From NCBI RefSeq assembly GCF_025145845.1, contig NZ_CP102253.1, positions 2,418,001 through 2,482,000 on the forward strand: a stretch of DNA of 64,000 nucleotides, read 5' to 3'. The notes beneath the pieces were generated by a model. That model worked only from the letters and a program-made list of their open reading frames with translations. It searched no databases and was not told the DNA's origin. This stretch comes from Alistipes shahii WAL 8301. Its GTDB lineage: Bacteria; Bacteroidota; Bacteroidia; Bacteroidales; Rikenellaceae. Each line of letters opens with the position of its first letter. The stretch's first letter is position 1. Position numbers and translations under genes: made by a program. This document shows positions 1 through 8,843 of this stretch, one piece after another.

Positions 1-80
1 AAATACTCCTGTAAAATCAGATGACGCAACTGACGCGGTAAATAATGACGCGATAAGTCTGAATTCGTTGTTTGCTGCAT
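1..80 (-). CDS. 5' end of an unidentified gene leaving the window
   Basis: On the minus strand an ATG at 80 opens a frame that stays open to the window edge (26 codons; it begins MQQTTNSDLSRHYLPRQL). It is too short to assign to a family. It is transcribed away from the HTH genes at 554-1149, so the gap between them is a divergent promoter region. It probably belongs to the same integrated element as the downstream integrase, but this is inferred from position only. Confidence 0.4.
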   Translation of the reverse strand, partial: MQQTTNSDLSRHYLPRQLRHLILQEY

Positions 81-553
81 AAGATTTACTCTTTTCTGTA
101 AACCTTTTTCAGGACGGGACAGATCGGCATTAGGGATAAGGCGCGGACAAAAGGCGACCGCCGCAGACAAAACATACCCCGATTCGGGTAACAGGTGAAA
201 ACATCTTTTTTTGGGGTATATCTTGCAACTGCAAGCAGCCGGTGTAGCGGTAAAAATGCGTGTGTTGCGGACTGGAGCGGACTGGAGCGGTCATGGAAAT
301 CGTTTCCCGTAAGACGGCATTATCTTGCGGCTCTGTCGGAAAAATAAAGAAGGAGGGAAAGATGTTGGCTGCCGGAATTCGTATCAGGGATGAAGCCAAC
401 AAACGCCAATGACTGTCGTGGGAGAATGGGTGCGAAACATTCCGCAGGCAGCAGACGTTGGGTTCCTGCAACCCCTACTGAAAAAGAGCGAACTGAAAAA
501 TCAGGCGCGGGAGAATCCCGCGTGACATATGTTTAACTTTAATTTTTTGTCGT
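81..553. other. intergenic region, no gene recognised
   Basis: Open frames here are short and have no family features. The one visible pattern is a short tandem duplication, GGACTGGAGC twice in a row near 269-288. The region lies between divergent genes and should contain promoters for both, but I cannot place a clear TAnnTTTG box with confidence. Confidence 0.4.
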
Positions 554-844
554 ATGGCAGTATTATGCATCGACGAGCAGGTGTGGACTTCGCTCGTCGG
601 AAGATTGAAAGCATTGAGTGTAAAAGCCCGGCATGTACAGGCGCAATTCGACCCGAAGACTGCGGACGGCTGAATGGACAGCCAAGAGGTATGCCAGTTG
701 CTGAACATTACCAAACGCACGCTGCAAAGCTACCGCAATAAGGGCATAATAGCCTTTTCATCCGTCGGAGGAAAGTTTTATTACCGTCCGAAGGACATCG
801 ACGAATATTTGCGAACGCGGACTAAAAGAAAGGGGGTGAAATAA
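554..844 (+). pseudogene. excisionase-like HTH gene split by an in-frame TGA
   Basis: One reading frame runs from ATG 554 to TAA 842-844 and would encode about 96 residues, the usual size of the small HTH_17/excisionase-like proteins on Bacteroidota integrative elements. The C-terminal half has the typical pattern: SQEVCQLLNITKRTLQSYR, then a wing ending YYRPKDIDEYL. The frame is interrupted by a single TGA at 671-673, between ADG and MDSQEVC. Related proteins usually have Trp at this place, so TGG to TGA is the simplest explanation. Alternatively the ATG directly after the stop (674) restarts translation and gives a 56-residue protein that keeps the whole HTH. The stop overlaps the start of the next gene by one base (TAATG), which indicates a two-gene operon. 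Confidence 0.6.
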
Positions 845-1149
845 TGGCGTTGGATTATCTGACGGCGGACACCCAAGAGGTGAAGGATGCCCGGGCATGT
901 ATTGCCGAGATAGAGCGGGTCTTGCAAACTGCGGAACGGAATTACCGTCCTGTGATTTGTGGGGAACGCTATATGACGGGCGACGAGGTATGCGAATACC
1001 TGCATATTTCGCCCCGGACGCTGCAGACTCTGCGCGATATGCGGAGAATCCCATTTACATCCGTAGGGGAACGGTTGATTATATATCCCGAAAGCGGAAT
1101 ACATGAGGTATTGAAAGAGAATTTAAGACTGGTAAAAGAATCGTTTTAA
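844..1149 (+). CDS. excisionase-like helix-turn-helix protein
   Basis: A 101-residue protein. An N-terminal helical stretch (about 1-40) precedes an HTH_17-type DNA-binding unit at about 44-90, with MTGDEVCEYLHISPRTLQTLR followed by the wing IPFTSVGERLIIYPESGI. Proteins of this type occur in pairs next to tyrosine integrases on Bacteroidota conjugative and mobilizable elements, where they control excision or element genes. Here it follows a paralogous HTH gene with a one-base overlap and ends 28 bases before a perfect 9-bp hairpin. The target and direction of regulation cannot be read from the sequence. Confidence 0.75.
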   Translation: MALDYLTADTQEVKDARACIAEIERVLQTAERNYRPVICGERYMTGDEVCEYLHISPRTLQTLRDMRRIPFTSVGERLIIYPESGIHEVLKENLRLVKESF

Positions 1150-1176
1150 CGGGATTGTTGATTAGTAGTAGTAAAA

Positions 1177-1200
1177 GCGGTGGCATTTTCGTGCCACCGC
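1177..1200 (+). terminator. hairpin terminator after the HTH pair
   Basis: A perfect 9-bp stem, GCGGTGGCA / TGCCACCGC, with loop TTTTCG. It lies 27 bases after the HTH stop codon. The downstream T-tract is weak (TTGCTCTG), so termination efficiency is uncertain. Confidence 0.6.
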
Positions 1201-1325
1201 TTGCTCTGTACGCAAAAGGCCCGATAATCCTCAAATTGGGAATAATAAAGTTGTATTTCAAGGACTTTTACACTTGCAGAAAAAGTTTGTTTTGCTGAAA
1301 TTTGCAATGAATTTTTATATGAGTG

Positions 1326-1357
1326 TTGTTCGTTGTGAAAATTATTTTCTACTTTTG
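1326..1357 (+). promoter_or_regulatory. Bacteroidota-type promoter for a leader or P-loop gene
   Basis: TACTTTTG (1350-1357) matches the TAnnTTTG -7 consensus. A TTG at 1326-1328 lies 21 bp upstream as the -33 element. Transcription would start near 1363, leaving about 285 bases of leader before the ATG at 1649. Confidence 0.5.
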
Positions 1358-1360
1358 TCT

Positions 1361-1593
1361 TACCGCGTTTGCGGTAGACATATAGAAAGTGTTTTCGCAC
1401 TGTCCTTCAAGAAAATGTGGAAGTTTTCAATGTAGTAGGACAACGAACGGCACTCATTTCTTGTTAGAATATGGCAAGGCGGACTTTTGTTGCGCCCATA
1501 TTCCATATCTATTCAAGTGTGGGGTATTGCGTCGTTTATTACTACAGGGTCATTCCACAACCTTCTTGAGATAAACGAATCTACTCCACACTT
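1361..1593 (+). ncRNA. candidate structured leader or small RNA
   Basis: The stretch between the promoter and the P-loop gene is rich in complementary segments: TACCGC/GCGGTA (1361-1366 with 1371-1376), GTCCT/AGGAC (1402-1406 with 1437-1441) enclosing GAAAA/TTTTC, GAATATGG/CCATATTC (1467-1474 with 1496-1503), and a two-part stem AAGTGTGG/CCACACTT (1515-1522 with 1586-1593) enclosing CGTTTAT/ATAAACG (1533-1539 with 1571-1577). No open frame here looks like a protein. It may be a regulatory 5' UTR or an independent RNA; I recognise no known RNA family. Confidence 0.4.
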
Positions 1594-1648
1594 TCTTTTT
1601 GCATATAACCCACCGCAGTAGGAGTTTATACGGTAAAAATTGTTAATT

Positions 1649-2092
1649 ATGAAACTTATTATTTTATCGGGAAAAAGTAATTGTGGCAAAACGGCCAGTC
1701 TCAATCTATTGCATAATATGCTATTGAATACGAATACTGTCGTAGAAGAATCTAAAATTTCCGTAGGAAATCCTTCTCAACAAGATTACGTATACTTGAT
1801 GAATTGTAGCTGTACAAATAAAAAAATTGTTATCTCAACTTGGGGTGATTATCCATACTTATTAAACGATTATTGCTCAAAATATATTGATTACGATACT
1901 GTTATATGTGCTTGCAATATGAATTTTATGAGAAATACGGTACATAAACCATTTGAAGATGCTATGAGATTTGATAATTTGACAACAGTTATCTTAAAAA
2001 CGCCAGAATCGGATATAAATAAATATGCAACTTCAAATAATGCTTGTGCAACCTATCTGCTGAATTTGATTAAACACTTTGGAATTATATAG
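1649..2092 (+). CDS. small P-loop NTPase-like protein, function unknown
   Basis: About 147 residues, starting MKLIILSGKSNCGKTASL, which is a Walker A motif (GKSNCGKT) directly after the first beta strand. ATG 1649 is preferred over the near-cognate start 9 bases upstream because it places the strand-loop at the very N terminus, as in P-loop kinases and GTPases. No clear Walker B or NKxD motif is visible, and the middle is Cys- and Asn-rich. Base composition is much more AT-rich than the core chromosome. It lies alone between a structured leader and a large lipoprotein gene, probably as cargo of the integrated element. Nucleotide kinase-like or GTPase-like activity is possible but not shown. 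Confidence 0.6.
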   Translation: MKLIILSGKSNCGKTASLNLLHNMLLNTNTVVEESKISVGNPSQQDYVYLMNCSCTNKKIVISTWGDYPYLLNDYCSKYIDYDTVICACNMNFMRNTVHKPFEDAMRFDNLTTVILKTPESDINKYATSNNACATYLLNLIKHFGII

Positions 2093-2164
2093 ATAGGCTT
2101 CTGTTTTATCTTTTTATAATCAGTTATAAATGTAATTAAAGAACCATTACATATAAGCTACCAT

Positions 2165-5100
2165 ATGAAATCTATTCAAATTTTTTTGACGGTACTTGTT
2201 TTGTGTTTTGCCGCTGCTTGCAGTAAAGATTCTACGGAATCCGATCCCAATCCGCCTACACCGCCCGTACAAGAAGATGCAATCTCTGTCACTCCGTCTA
2301 TATTGACTTTTGATGCTTTAGGCGGGACACAGACAATACAAATTATTTGTTCCGACAACAAATCGTGGACTTTATCGGGAGAGGTTCCATGGTGTGAAGT
2401 ATCTACCATGAAAGGTACTAATGGTACGAATATAACTTTTACAACCCAAGAAAATGCAAGTGTAGATGAACGTAATGCAACATATACTTTTGTTTGTGGG
2501 CAAGCCTCTGCCAAATTGACAATTATCCAAAAACAACGGGATGCGCTAACTATAACATCATCAAAAATCGAAGTCCCTGCAAGTGGTAAAACAATTACCA
2601 TAGAGGTACAATCCAATATACAGTTTGACTATGAAATTGCAGATAAAGACAGAGATTGGATTTTACCAGAGGAAACTCGTGCAATGCAGACAACATATTT
2701 AACATTTAAAGTCCAGCCTAATGAAAATGTGTCGAGGAGAGAAGGTGCAATCATTATTAAAAGTGAGAAAGTATCTGAAACAGTAAATATTTATCAAAAT
2801 GGAGAAACACCCTCTATAGTACTTACACAAAGTGATTACGCCGTATCAAATGAGGGAGAAACTATAAAAGTCGAAGTATCTAGTAATGTTGATTATCAAA
2901 TAAAAATGCCCGATGTAGATTGGATTATTGAAAATAAAACCCGATCAATGTCTACTCATACGCATTATTATACAATAACTCCTAATGGTACGCCAGATAA
3001 TCGCAATGCTCAAATTCTTTTTATAAATCAGCAAAATTCTTTACAACAAACAGTAAATATCATACAAGGCCAACAAAATGAAATAATAGTATCTACCACC
3101 GATTATTATATAGGAAACTCTGCATCAATCGTTAAAGTTGATATTCAAAGTAATATCAATTATTCGGTTAAAATTCCTGAAATGACAGATTGGATTTCTT
3201 TAGTTGAGACAAGAGCCTTACAAAGTAGTACAGTTTCCTTAAATATATCAGAAAATACTAGCGGGAGTCGAAGAGTTGGAAAAATAACCCTCGTCAATAC
3301 AGATGCGCATAAAGAAGTTGAACTTACAATTGTTCAATCTGCTGAATATACGATTGTAGACATTCAAGATTTTCTTTTTAAAACGTATTTATGCAAATAT
3401 TTTGACAAGAATGGTGACGGGGAGATGTCTATATCCGAAATGGCAGATATTGTTGAAATAGACTGCTCTAATTTAGATATTACCTCTTTACAAGGTATTG
3501 AATATGCAGTAAACCTACAAAAGCTAAATTGCTCTCAAAATAAGATAACAGACATTGATTTAAGTTATAATAAAAATTTGGAAATTATTATATGGAATAA
3601 GAATCCATTTTGCTATATCAATTTAGGAGATATTTCACCCTATCAATATACTGAGAATACTTGGAATGATTCACCTGTATTCGGCTTATACGATATGGTT
3701 GGACCGACTCTTAAAATTATTGGTTCCAGTATGAAAGGATTGACTGTTATTGAATGTGCTTTACAGGCTTTGGACGTTTCCGAATGTCCTAATCTTGAAA
3801 GATTAGAATGTTATGATAATATGATTAAGAGTCTAGACTTGAGTAAAAACACTAAACTAAAGGTAATTCGGATCAACAACAATCCTTTGGAACTTATTGA
3901 TTTAGGTCGGGCAAATGTTAATATTGCAGAAAATAAATTATGTCTGAGAAATTCGACCCATATAAAAGTCATTAGTGAATATTTATCTACTTTGTGGATT
4001 ACCCAAAGTAGTAAATTGGAATCAATAGATGTTTCTGCATGTCCGAATTTGCAAACATTTTATTGTAATGCCAATAATCTGAAAACTTTAGACGTATCGC
4101 ATAATTCAAAACTTACGCGTCTTGATTGTAATAATAATCCATTATCCCTACTTAATTTAGGAAATATTAAAATTAAATCATTTAATCTGGACGCCGATAA
4201 TGATGAAAGGTTAGGATTAAAGGTGGGAAAATCAAAATCGCTTCAGGTAAAAAGTGAAACACTTGCAGCATTAGATGTATCGGGTAATTCTCTAATTGAT
4301 ATAGATATATCCCAATGTCCGAATCTTGTCAATTTAAGTTGCGCTAATAATCAAGTGCAAAACTTAAATTATGCAAATTGCCCTTTAGAGGAGTTAAATG
4401 TGTCAAATAACCAATTGAAAGAATTAGATTTAAGGAATTTGAATATTACAGACCAATTTAACGTGCACTATGATGGTAATCCACTTACTACTATTCATTT
4501 CGGGAATGTTAATCTTCGGACAAGGACAGATCCTTATGGAAATATATTTTGTGTTGAGCCAACTTTCACAAAAAAAAGTTTATGTGGATCTACAGAGTTA
4601 ACAATAACAGGAGATGCTGTTCAAGGCATAGACATACACGAATGCGAGCTAGTAAAATTAGACATTTCAAAATGTCCTATACTTGAGTATTTGGACTGTC
4701 GTTCAAACCAAATAAAACATTTGGATATTTCACAAAATATAAATTTAAAGCAATTGAGATGGTTAGATAATCAATTCGAGTCCATTGTCTTGGGGACAGC
4801 ATTGCCTTATACAACTGAATATGACGATTATACAAAGAAAGAACGCTTAATTAGAGATGGACTCGAAGAATATTTATATTATGGTGAATTAAATTTAAAT
4901 CATGTAATTGAAGGGGGAAAACATCTAAAAGTATCAAGCATAACTTCAATACGTTCTTTAGATTGCAGTTATTGTGGATTGCAAACTTTAGATATTACAG
5001 ACGCTTCAATATCAAATTTAAATTGCAGTAATAATCATTTAAATAATATAGAGTTACCTGATGCAGGCGGATTATATTCTTTAGATTGTAGTCATAATGA

Positions 5101-5539
5101 TTTGACCACACTTGATTTAAAGAGGAATGTGAGTATACACACAATTTATGCACAAAATAATGCTATTACGCAGCTAAATATACGATCTTATACCAAAATA
5201 AATAACTTGTGTATATCATCTAATAAATTGACAGAATTAGATTGTAATGGATTAACAGCATTACAAAAGTTAGAGTGCACGTCAAATATGATAAATAATT
5301 TATCTCTACAAGAATGCGGAAATTTAACATGGTTGTCATGTGGTAATAACCAAATAGAGAATTTGGATGTCAGTGAATCAAGTTTATATACAAATTGGGG
5401 ACATGATGCTACCTTGGTATGTGCACCGATGCCTACTTTAAAAAATTTATATTTAAAAGATGGATGGGATTTGAGAGGGATAACTTACGAACGCAGCATT
5501 TATAATATTCCAGAACAAACAAAAATTATGTATAAATAA
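2165..5539 (+). CDS. surface lipoprotein with four BACON domains and leucine-rich repeats
   Basis: 1124 residues. A lipoprotein signal ends at Cys19 (LCFAAAC) and is followed by SKDSTESD, which resembles the Bacteroidota surface-export signal, so the protein is probably exposed on the outer membrane. Four BACON-type immunoglobulin-like units follow (roughly 41-123, 126-211, 216-304, 307-395), three of them with a D-W core motif (DWIL, DWII, DWIS). Next is an EF-hand/dockerin-like loop (DKNGDGEMSISE from D414), then many leucine-rich repeats of the LxxLDxSxNxxLxxLxCxxN type to the C terminus. BACON domains are known from carbohydrate- or mucin-associated proteins, and LRR arrays of this type from adhesins. 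A host- or prey-binding surface role is therefore inferred. AT-rich, and located as cargo between element genes and the integrase. Confidence 0.85.
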   Translation: MKSIQIFLTVLVLCFAAACSKDSTESDPNPPTPPVQEDAISVTPSILTFDALGGTQTIQIICSDNKSWTLSGEVPWCEVSTMKGTNGTNITFTTQENASVDERNATYTFVCGQASAKLTIIQKQRDALTITSSKIEVPASGKTITIEVQSNIQFDYEIADKDRDWILPEETRAMQTTYLTFKVQPNENVSRREGAIIIKSEKVSETVNIYQNGETPSIVLTQSDYAVSNEGETIKVEVSSNVDYQIKMPDVDWIIENKTRSMSTHTHYYTITPNGTPDNRNAQILFINQQNSLQQTVNIIQGQQNEIIVSTTDYYIGNSASIVKVDIQSNINYSVKIPEMTDWISLVETRALQSSTVSLNISENTSGSRRVGKITLVNTDAHKEVELTIVQSAEYTIVDIQDFLFKTYLCKYFDKNGDGEMSISEMADIVEIDCSNLDITSLQGIEYAVNLQKLNCSQNKITDIDLSYNKNLEIIIWNKNPFCYINLGDISPYQYTENTWNDSPVFGLYDMVGPTLKIIGSSMKGLTVIECALQALDVSECPNLERLECYDNMIKSLDLSKNTKLKVIRINNNPLELIDLGRANVNIAENKLCLRNSTHIKVISEYLSTLWITQSSKLESIDVSACPNLQTFYCNANNLKTLDVSHNSKLTRLDCNNNPLSLLNLGNIKIKSFNLDADNDERLGLKVGKSKSLQVKSETLAALDVSGNSLIDIDISQCPNLVNLSCANNQVQNLNYANCPLEELNVSNNQLKELDLRNLNITDQFNVHYDGNPLTTIHFGNVNLRTRTDPYGNIFCVEPTFTKKSLCGSTELTITGDAVQGIDIHECELVKLDISKCPILEYLDCRSNQIKHLDISQNINLKQLRWLDNQFESIVLGTALPYTTEYDDYTKKERLIRDGLEEYLYYGELNLNHVIEGGKHLKVSSITSIRSLDCSYCGLQTLDITDASISNLNCSNNHLNNIELPDAGGLYSLDCSHNDLTTLDLKRNVSIHTIYAQNNAITQLNIRSYTKINNLCISSNKLTELDCNGLTALQKLECTSNMINNLSLQECGNLTWLSCGNNQIENLDVSESSLYTNWGHDATLVCAPMPTLKNLYLKDGWDLRGITYERSIYNIPEQTKIMYK

Positions 5540-5550
5540 AATGAACATTT

Positions 5551-5934
5551 ATGGAAGAACAAGTTAAACGATTAATTAGGAAAAGTCTTCATATGCGATT
5601 ACAAGGTATGGGGAGAATTGATAATATCCGGACTAATGAAGCATTAATTGAAACGTGGATTACTGCTATAGTAGCATTAGGTTATGCCGATAATGACGTC
5701 GAGATTGCGGCAAAGGATATAAATAAAATTCAAAGTCAGATTCTTGGCGAATTTAGTATAGAAGATACACGTGCGTTCGTTTATCTTGTTAGAGATCGAT
5801 TTCCAGAAGAAATTGCAGCTTTTATACGTTATGTGGAATTGAAAGAGAAATATACGGAAGATGCTATTACTTTTGCCGTTCTACAAGAATTACAGGATAT
5901 AACAGAGGGTGATTTTTACAATTCTAGATTCTGA
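5551..5934 (+). CDS. unrecognised 127-residue protein
   Basis: A soluble, predominantly helical and charged protein (starts MEEQVKRLIRKSLHMRLQGMG) with no signal peptide or membrane segment. It starts 11 bases after the lipoprotein stop, so the two are probably cotranscribed. A strong hairpin follows 12 bases after its stop codon. I recognise no family. The acidic C-terminal half with an FxYLVRDRFPEE segment suggests a small regulatory or immunity-like partner, but that is speculation from neighbourhood only. Confidence 0.65.
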   Translation: MEEQVKRLIRKSLHMRLQGMGRIDNIRTNEALIETWITAIVALGYADNDVEIAAKDINKIQSQILGEFSIEDTRAFVYLVRDRFPEEIAAFIRYVELKEKYTEDAITFAVLQELQDITEGDFYNSRF

Positions 5935-5946
5935 TATCAAATAAGG

Positions 5947-5972
5947 GAGGCTGCTGTGCAGTAGCCTCTTTT
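5947..5972 (+). terminator. intrinsic terminator between lipoprotein operon and integrase
   Basis: A near-perfect palindrome, GAGGCTGCTG / CAGTAGCCTC (5947-5968), followed by TTTTA. It sits between convergent genes and could serve the plus-strand operon directly. Confidence 0.75.
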
Positions 5973-6050
5973 ATTCCCACCACTACTATTCAAAACTATT
6001 CCGAATATACAATTCAATGTGCTTAAAGAATAGTTGGATTACCTTACGCA

Positions 6051-7280
6051 TCAAAATACCAACTTGAACTTATTTCTAATCTTATCCGTCAGCACATCCA
6101 TATCCCGCCCGATTTTGTCGTTGGTGATCTTCGCGTAGATCTGTGTGGTGGTGATATGCTTATGCCCCAACATCTTGCTGACCGTTTCCAACGGTACGCC
6201 TTGCGTCAGCGTGACCGTCGTTGCAAAGGTATGGCGACCCGTGTGCGTCGTGGGATTGAACGACAGTCCGGCATGTCGGGCAACATGCCGTAACGACATA
6301 TTCATCGAATTATCGTCCTTGACCGGAAACACCTTATCGTCCGGCAACTGCAAGCGACTGTACTGCTCGACGAGTTGTTTGGCAACGGGCAACAGCTTCA
6401 CCCGGAACTGCGTCCCCGTCTTGGTGCGTTGGTCGATGATCCACATATCGCCCCGCTCGTCCGTGTGTATATCTTCGCGGGAGAGTTTCTTTACATCGGC
6501 ATAGCATAGCCCCGTGAAACAGCAGAACACGAAGATATCCCGGACAATGGCCGTTTTGTAATTGGGCAGGCGGACATTCATCACGGCTTGCAGTTCCGAT
6601 TCGGACAGAAAACGGCGGTCGCGGTACGTTACCGAGATACGGAAGCCGGAAAACGGGTCGGTAGTGATCCAACCGTTCTTAAAGGCCGTATAGGTCATCA
6701 GTTTCAGTTTCTTGATCGGCGTGTGGATACTGCCCGGAAGCATTCTCCGCACCGTCGAAAGGTAAACGACATATCTTTCGATAAATTCCCGCTTCAACTC
6801 TTTGAACGGAATATCCTCTACCTTATATTCGTAACGAAGGAAGGCCGCAAGATAATTGCGGGCTTTACGATAACAAACGAGTGTACCTATCGCACGGTCT
6901 TTACCTGCACGCTTTTCCTCAAAATCTTTCAGATAAGCGTCGAAAGTTTCGATCAACAGCTGGTAGCCGTCACCGAAACCCAGCCACGCATTTTTGACCT
7001 TTTCGGCCGTAACATACGAATCACGGTCGCAGATACGCTGGTAGTGTTTACCGATGTTGGTTTTGATATTTTCCAGCTTTTCGTTGATGCGCTGGGCCAT
7101 GACGCTCTTGCCAGCGGCTTTATTGGCTTTCGTATCCCAGAGTGCGGGAGATACGGACAACTTGCAACTGAATTGCGAGATCGTACCGTTGATCGTGATG
7201 CGCCCCATGATGGGAGCTTTGCCGTTCTGCACGGATTGTCGTTTCAGATAGAACAGGACTTTGAAAGTGCTTCTTACCAT
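6051..7280 (-). CDS. tyrosine integrase, IntDOT-like
   Basis: 409 residues: an N-terminal arm-binding domain (about 1-100), a SAM-like core-binding domain (about 105-215) and a catalytic domain. Visible catalytic residues are H346 and R349 (HTGRHTFAT), H373 (LGHKH) and Y382 (TTTQIYAKI), with a lysine in the RTKTG turn. The first arginine box reads TGLCYADV, with Cys where classical integrases have Arg. Loss of the canonical box-I Arg is also known in the CTnDOT integrase. The protein would integrate and excise the element occupying roughly 1-7.5 kb. Its promoter side contains an unusual inverted repeat (7378-7424). The other end of the element lies outside the window. Confidence 0.9.
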   Translation of the reverse strand: MVRSTFKVLFYLKRQSVQNGKAPIMGRITINGTISQFSCKLSVSPALWDTKANKAAGKSVMAQRINEKLENIKTNIGKHYQRICDRDSYVTAEKVKNAWLGFGDGYQLLIETFDAYLKDFEEKRAGKDRAIGTLVCYRKARNYLAAFLRYEYKVEDIPFKELKREFIERYVVYLSTVRRMLPGSIHTPIKKLKLMTYTAFKNGWITTDPFSGFRISVTYRDRRFLSESELQAVMNVRLPNYKTAIVRDIFVFCCFTGLCYADVKKLSREDIHTDERGDMWIIDQRTKTGTQFRVKLLPVAKQLVEQYSRLQLPDDKVFPVKDDNSMNMSLRHVARHAGLSFNPTTHTGRHTFATTVTLTQGVPLETVSKMLGHKHITTTQIYAKITNDKIGRDMDVLTDKIRNKFKLVF

Positions 7281-7377
7281 AACTCTAATAACTTTACTGT
7301 TAATACGTTGAATAGAGTTATTTGTTGTTGGTAAATTCAGTGCAACAAACTGAAAAACAGCACTATGTTAAAAACTA

Positions 7378-7424
7378 TTCGGAAATAGCTGCGGTAACGA
7401 TTTGGTAACGCAACTATTTCCGAA
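7378..7424. repeat. inverted plus direct repeat upstream of the integrase
   Basis: Arms 7378-7398 and 7404-7424 are inverted copies (TTCGGAAATAG and the reverse of CTATTTCCGAA) with a few mismatches. Inside them GGTAACG is repeated directly (7393-7399 and 7404-7410). The position about 100 bases upstream of the integrase start fits integrase or excisionase arm sites, an operator, or the element end. Which one cannot be decided here. Confidence 0.5.
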
Positions 7425-7588
7425 CTTTGCTTTTTCAAGGGCTGAAACCCGATTACTACCTTGGCCGCAATATTGTTAAACAGCTATAAATGTACTGTTT
7501 ACATTATATTGCGTCTATCCCATTTTTTCAAAGGAGATTCGTATGATTTCCTCTTTTCTTTATATCGGCTTCCGGGTCGGTCGGGAGC

Positions 7589-7993
7589 CTATTTTTTCGA
7601 ATCTACCCGCATTTCGACCGAGGCGCCCGACCATTGGTTGATCTCCCGCTTTTCGGTGCGCAGGCGGCGTCCGGCATAGGAGATCCTCACCTCGATCCCG
7701 AAGGGCCTGGTCGCGTCGATTTCGTTGTCCGCGGGCAGCGTGTGGGGGATTATATATAAGTAGAGCACGAGGTGGTCGCACGGCATGGTTTGCAGCGCGG
7801 CCGTGCGGTCCGCGGCGATGTCTGCGGGGCGTTCGGCAAGGTTCGAGCCGACGTCGGCCACGGTCGATGCCGACGAGGCGAATCCGATGCGCCGGCCGGC
7901 GGCGTCGAAACAGCCGCACATCAGCGCCGCATTGTACCGCCACCACCCTTCGTAGCGGCTCGTGACTTCGATTGTAAATCCTTTTTCGTCCAT
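7589..7993 (-). CDS. conserved-looking hypothetical protein
   Basis: About 134 residues starting MDEKGFTIEVTSRYEGW at ATG 7993. GC-rich codon use matches the core chromosome. No signal peptide or membrane segment is evident. The C-terminal half contains alternating hydrophobic strands (HLVLYLYIIP, FGIEVRISYAG), suggesting a small beta-rich protein. I recognise no family. It is divergent from the DUF177 gene and is the first core gene next to the integrated element, making it a useful boundary marker. A longer in-frame extension toward 8590 is only the antisense of the DUF177 gene. Confidence 0.5.
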   Translation of the reverse strand: MDEKGFTIEVTSRYEGWWRYNAALMCGCFDAAGRRIGFASSASTVADVGSNLAERPADIAADRTAALQTMPCDHLVLYLYIIPHTLPADNEIDATRPFGIEVRISYAGRRLRTEKREINQWSGASVEMRVDSKK

Positions 7994-8145
7994 GTTCTGT
8001 CGGGGCCGCGCGGGCCGGATACGGCGCCGGATCGGTTCGGCGGGCCGTGCGCGGACTATTTTTCCGTAAAAATAATACAACTGTCGTGCAACGCCAAATT
8101 TATTTGCGCCCCGCCGGGCCGGGAGTGCTAAAACTCGCGGTTTTC

Positions 8146-8176
8146 TTTGCAAATGTCTTATTTTTTCGTAACTTTG
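8146..8176 (+). promoter_or_regulatory. promoter of the DUF177-rpmF-plsX-fabH cluster
   Basis: TTTG (8146-8149) and TAACTTTG (8169-8176) are separated by 19 bp, a textbook Bacteroidota arrangement. Transcription would begin near 8183, just before ATG 8195. Confidence 0.75.
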
Positions 8177-8194
8177 CGCACTAAATGTGCGTAA

Positions 8195-8800
8195 ATGGAG
8201 GTAGCTCAACGATATTCGATTGCCTGGAAAGGGCTGAAAAACGGTCGTCACGACTTCCGTTTCGAGGTCGACAAGGCGTTGTTCGAAGCCTTCGAAAGCA
8301 CGGAGATCAAGGACGGACGGTGTGAGGTCTCGGTCGGTGTGGACCGCTCGGAGAAGCAGCTCACGCTCGATGTCGGGATCACGGGTCATGTCGTCGTCGA
8401 ATGCGACCGATGCCTGGAGGACTGCCGTGTGCCCATTGATTTCGAGGGGCAGCTGGTGGTGAAATTCTCCGACGAGGTGCACGAATACGACGGCGAGGTG
8501 ATGTGGATGCTGCCGGGCGAGGACCGCGTGGAGCTTGCGCAGTACATCTACGAAAGCATCGTGCTGTCGCTGCCCTACCAGCGGGTGCATCCCGAGGGGG
8601 AGTGCAACCCCGAGATGCTCGAACGCTTCCGGATCGTTTCCGACCGGGAGTTCGCGTCGATCGAGGCTGCGGCCGAAGGCGCCGGGGAGCGCGGCGTGGG
8701 CGAATGGGCCAAGCTGGCCGCCCTGCGCGAGCGGATGGAGGCCGAAGGCGCGGACGGCGGAGAAGGCGAAGGCGGCGAAGAACCCGGTGGCACGAAATAA
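8195..8800 (+). CDS. yceD: DUF177/YceD family protein
   Basis: 201 residues. The central segment, with a CDRCL motif (VVVECDRCLEDCRVP) and a following acidic strand, is typical of DUF177 (YceD), a protein linked to 23S rRNA accumulation in other bacteria and nearly always encoded directly upstream of rpmF, as here. The C-terminal tail is low-complexity and Gly/Glu-rich (GEGEGGEEPGG). It begins about 12 bases downstream of the predicted transcription start and is followed by rpmF after 43 bases. The precise biochemical role in Bacteroidota is not established. Confidence 0.85.
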   Translation: MEVAQRYSIAWKGLKNGRHDFRFEVDKALFEAFESTEIKDGRCEVSVGVDRSEKQLTLDVGITGHVVVECDRCLEDCRVPIDFEGQLVVKFSDEVHEYDGEVMWMLPGEDRVELAQYIYESIVLSLPYQRVHPEGECNPEMLERFRIVSDREFASIEAAAEGAGERGVGEWAKLAALRERMEAEGADGGEGEGGEEPGGTK

Positions 8801-8843
8801 ACACGGATAAAGATACGTTTAAACTTATAAATTATATTTAAAA

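Noticed and set aside
7589..8590. 333-codon minus-strand frame over the DUF177 gene
   Set aside because: Only the part from ATG 7993 downward has independent support; the rest is antisense to the DUF177 gene.
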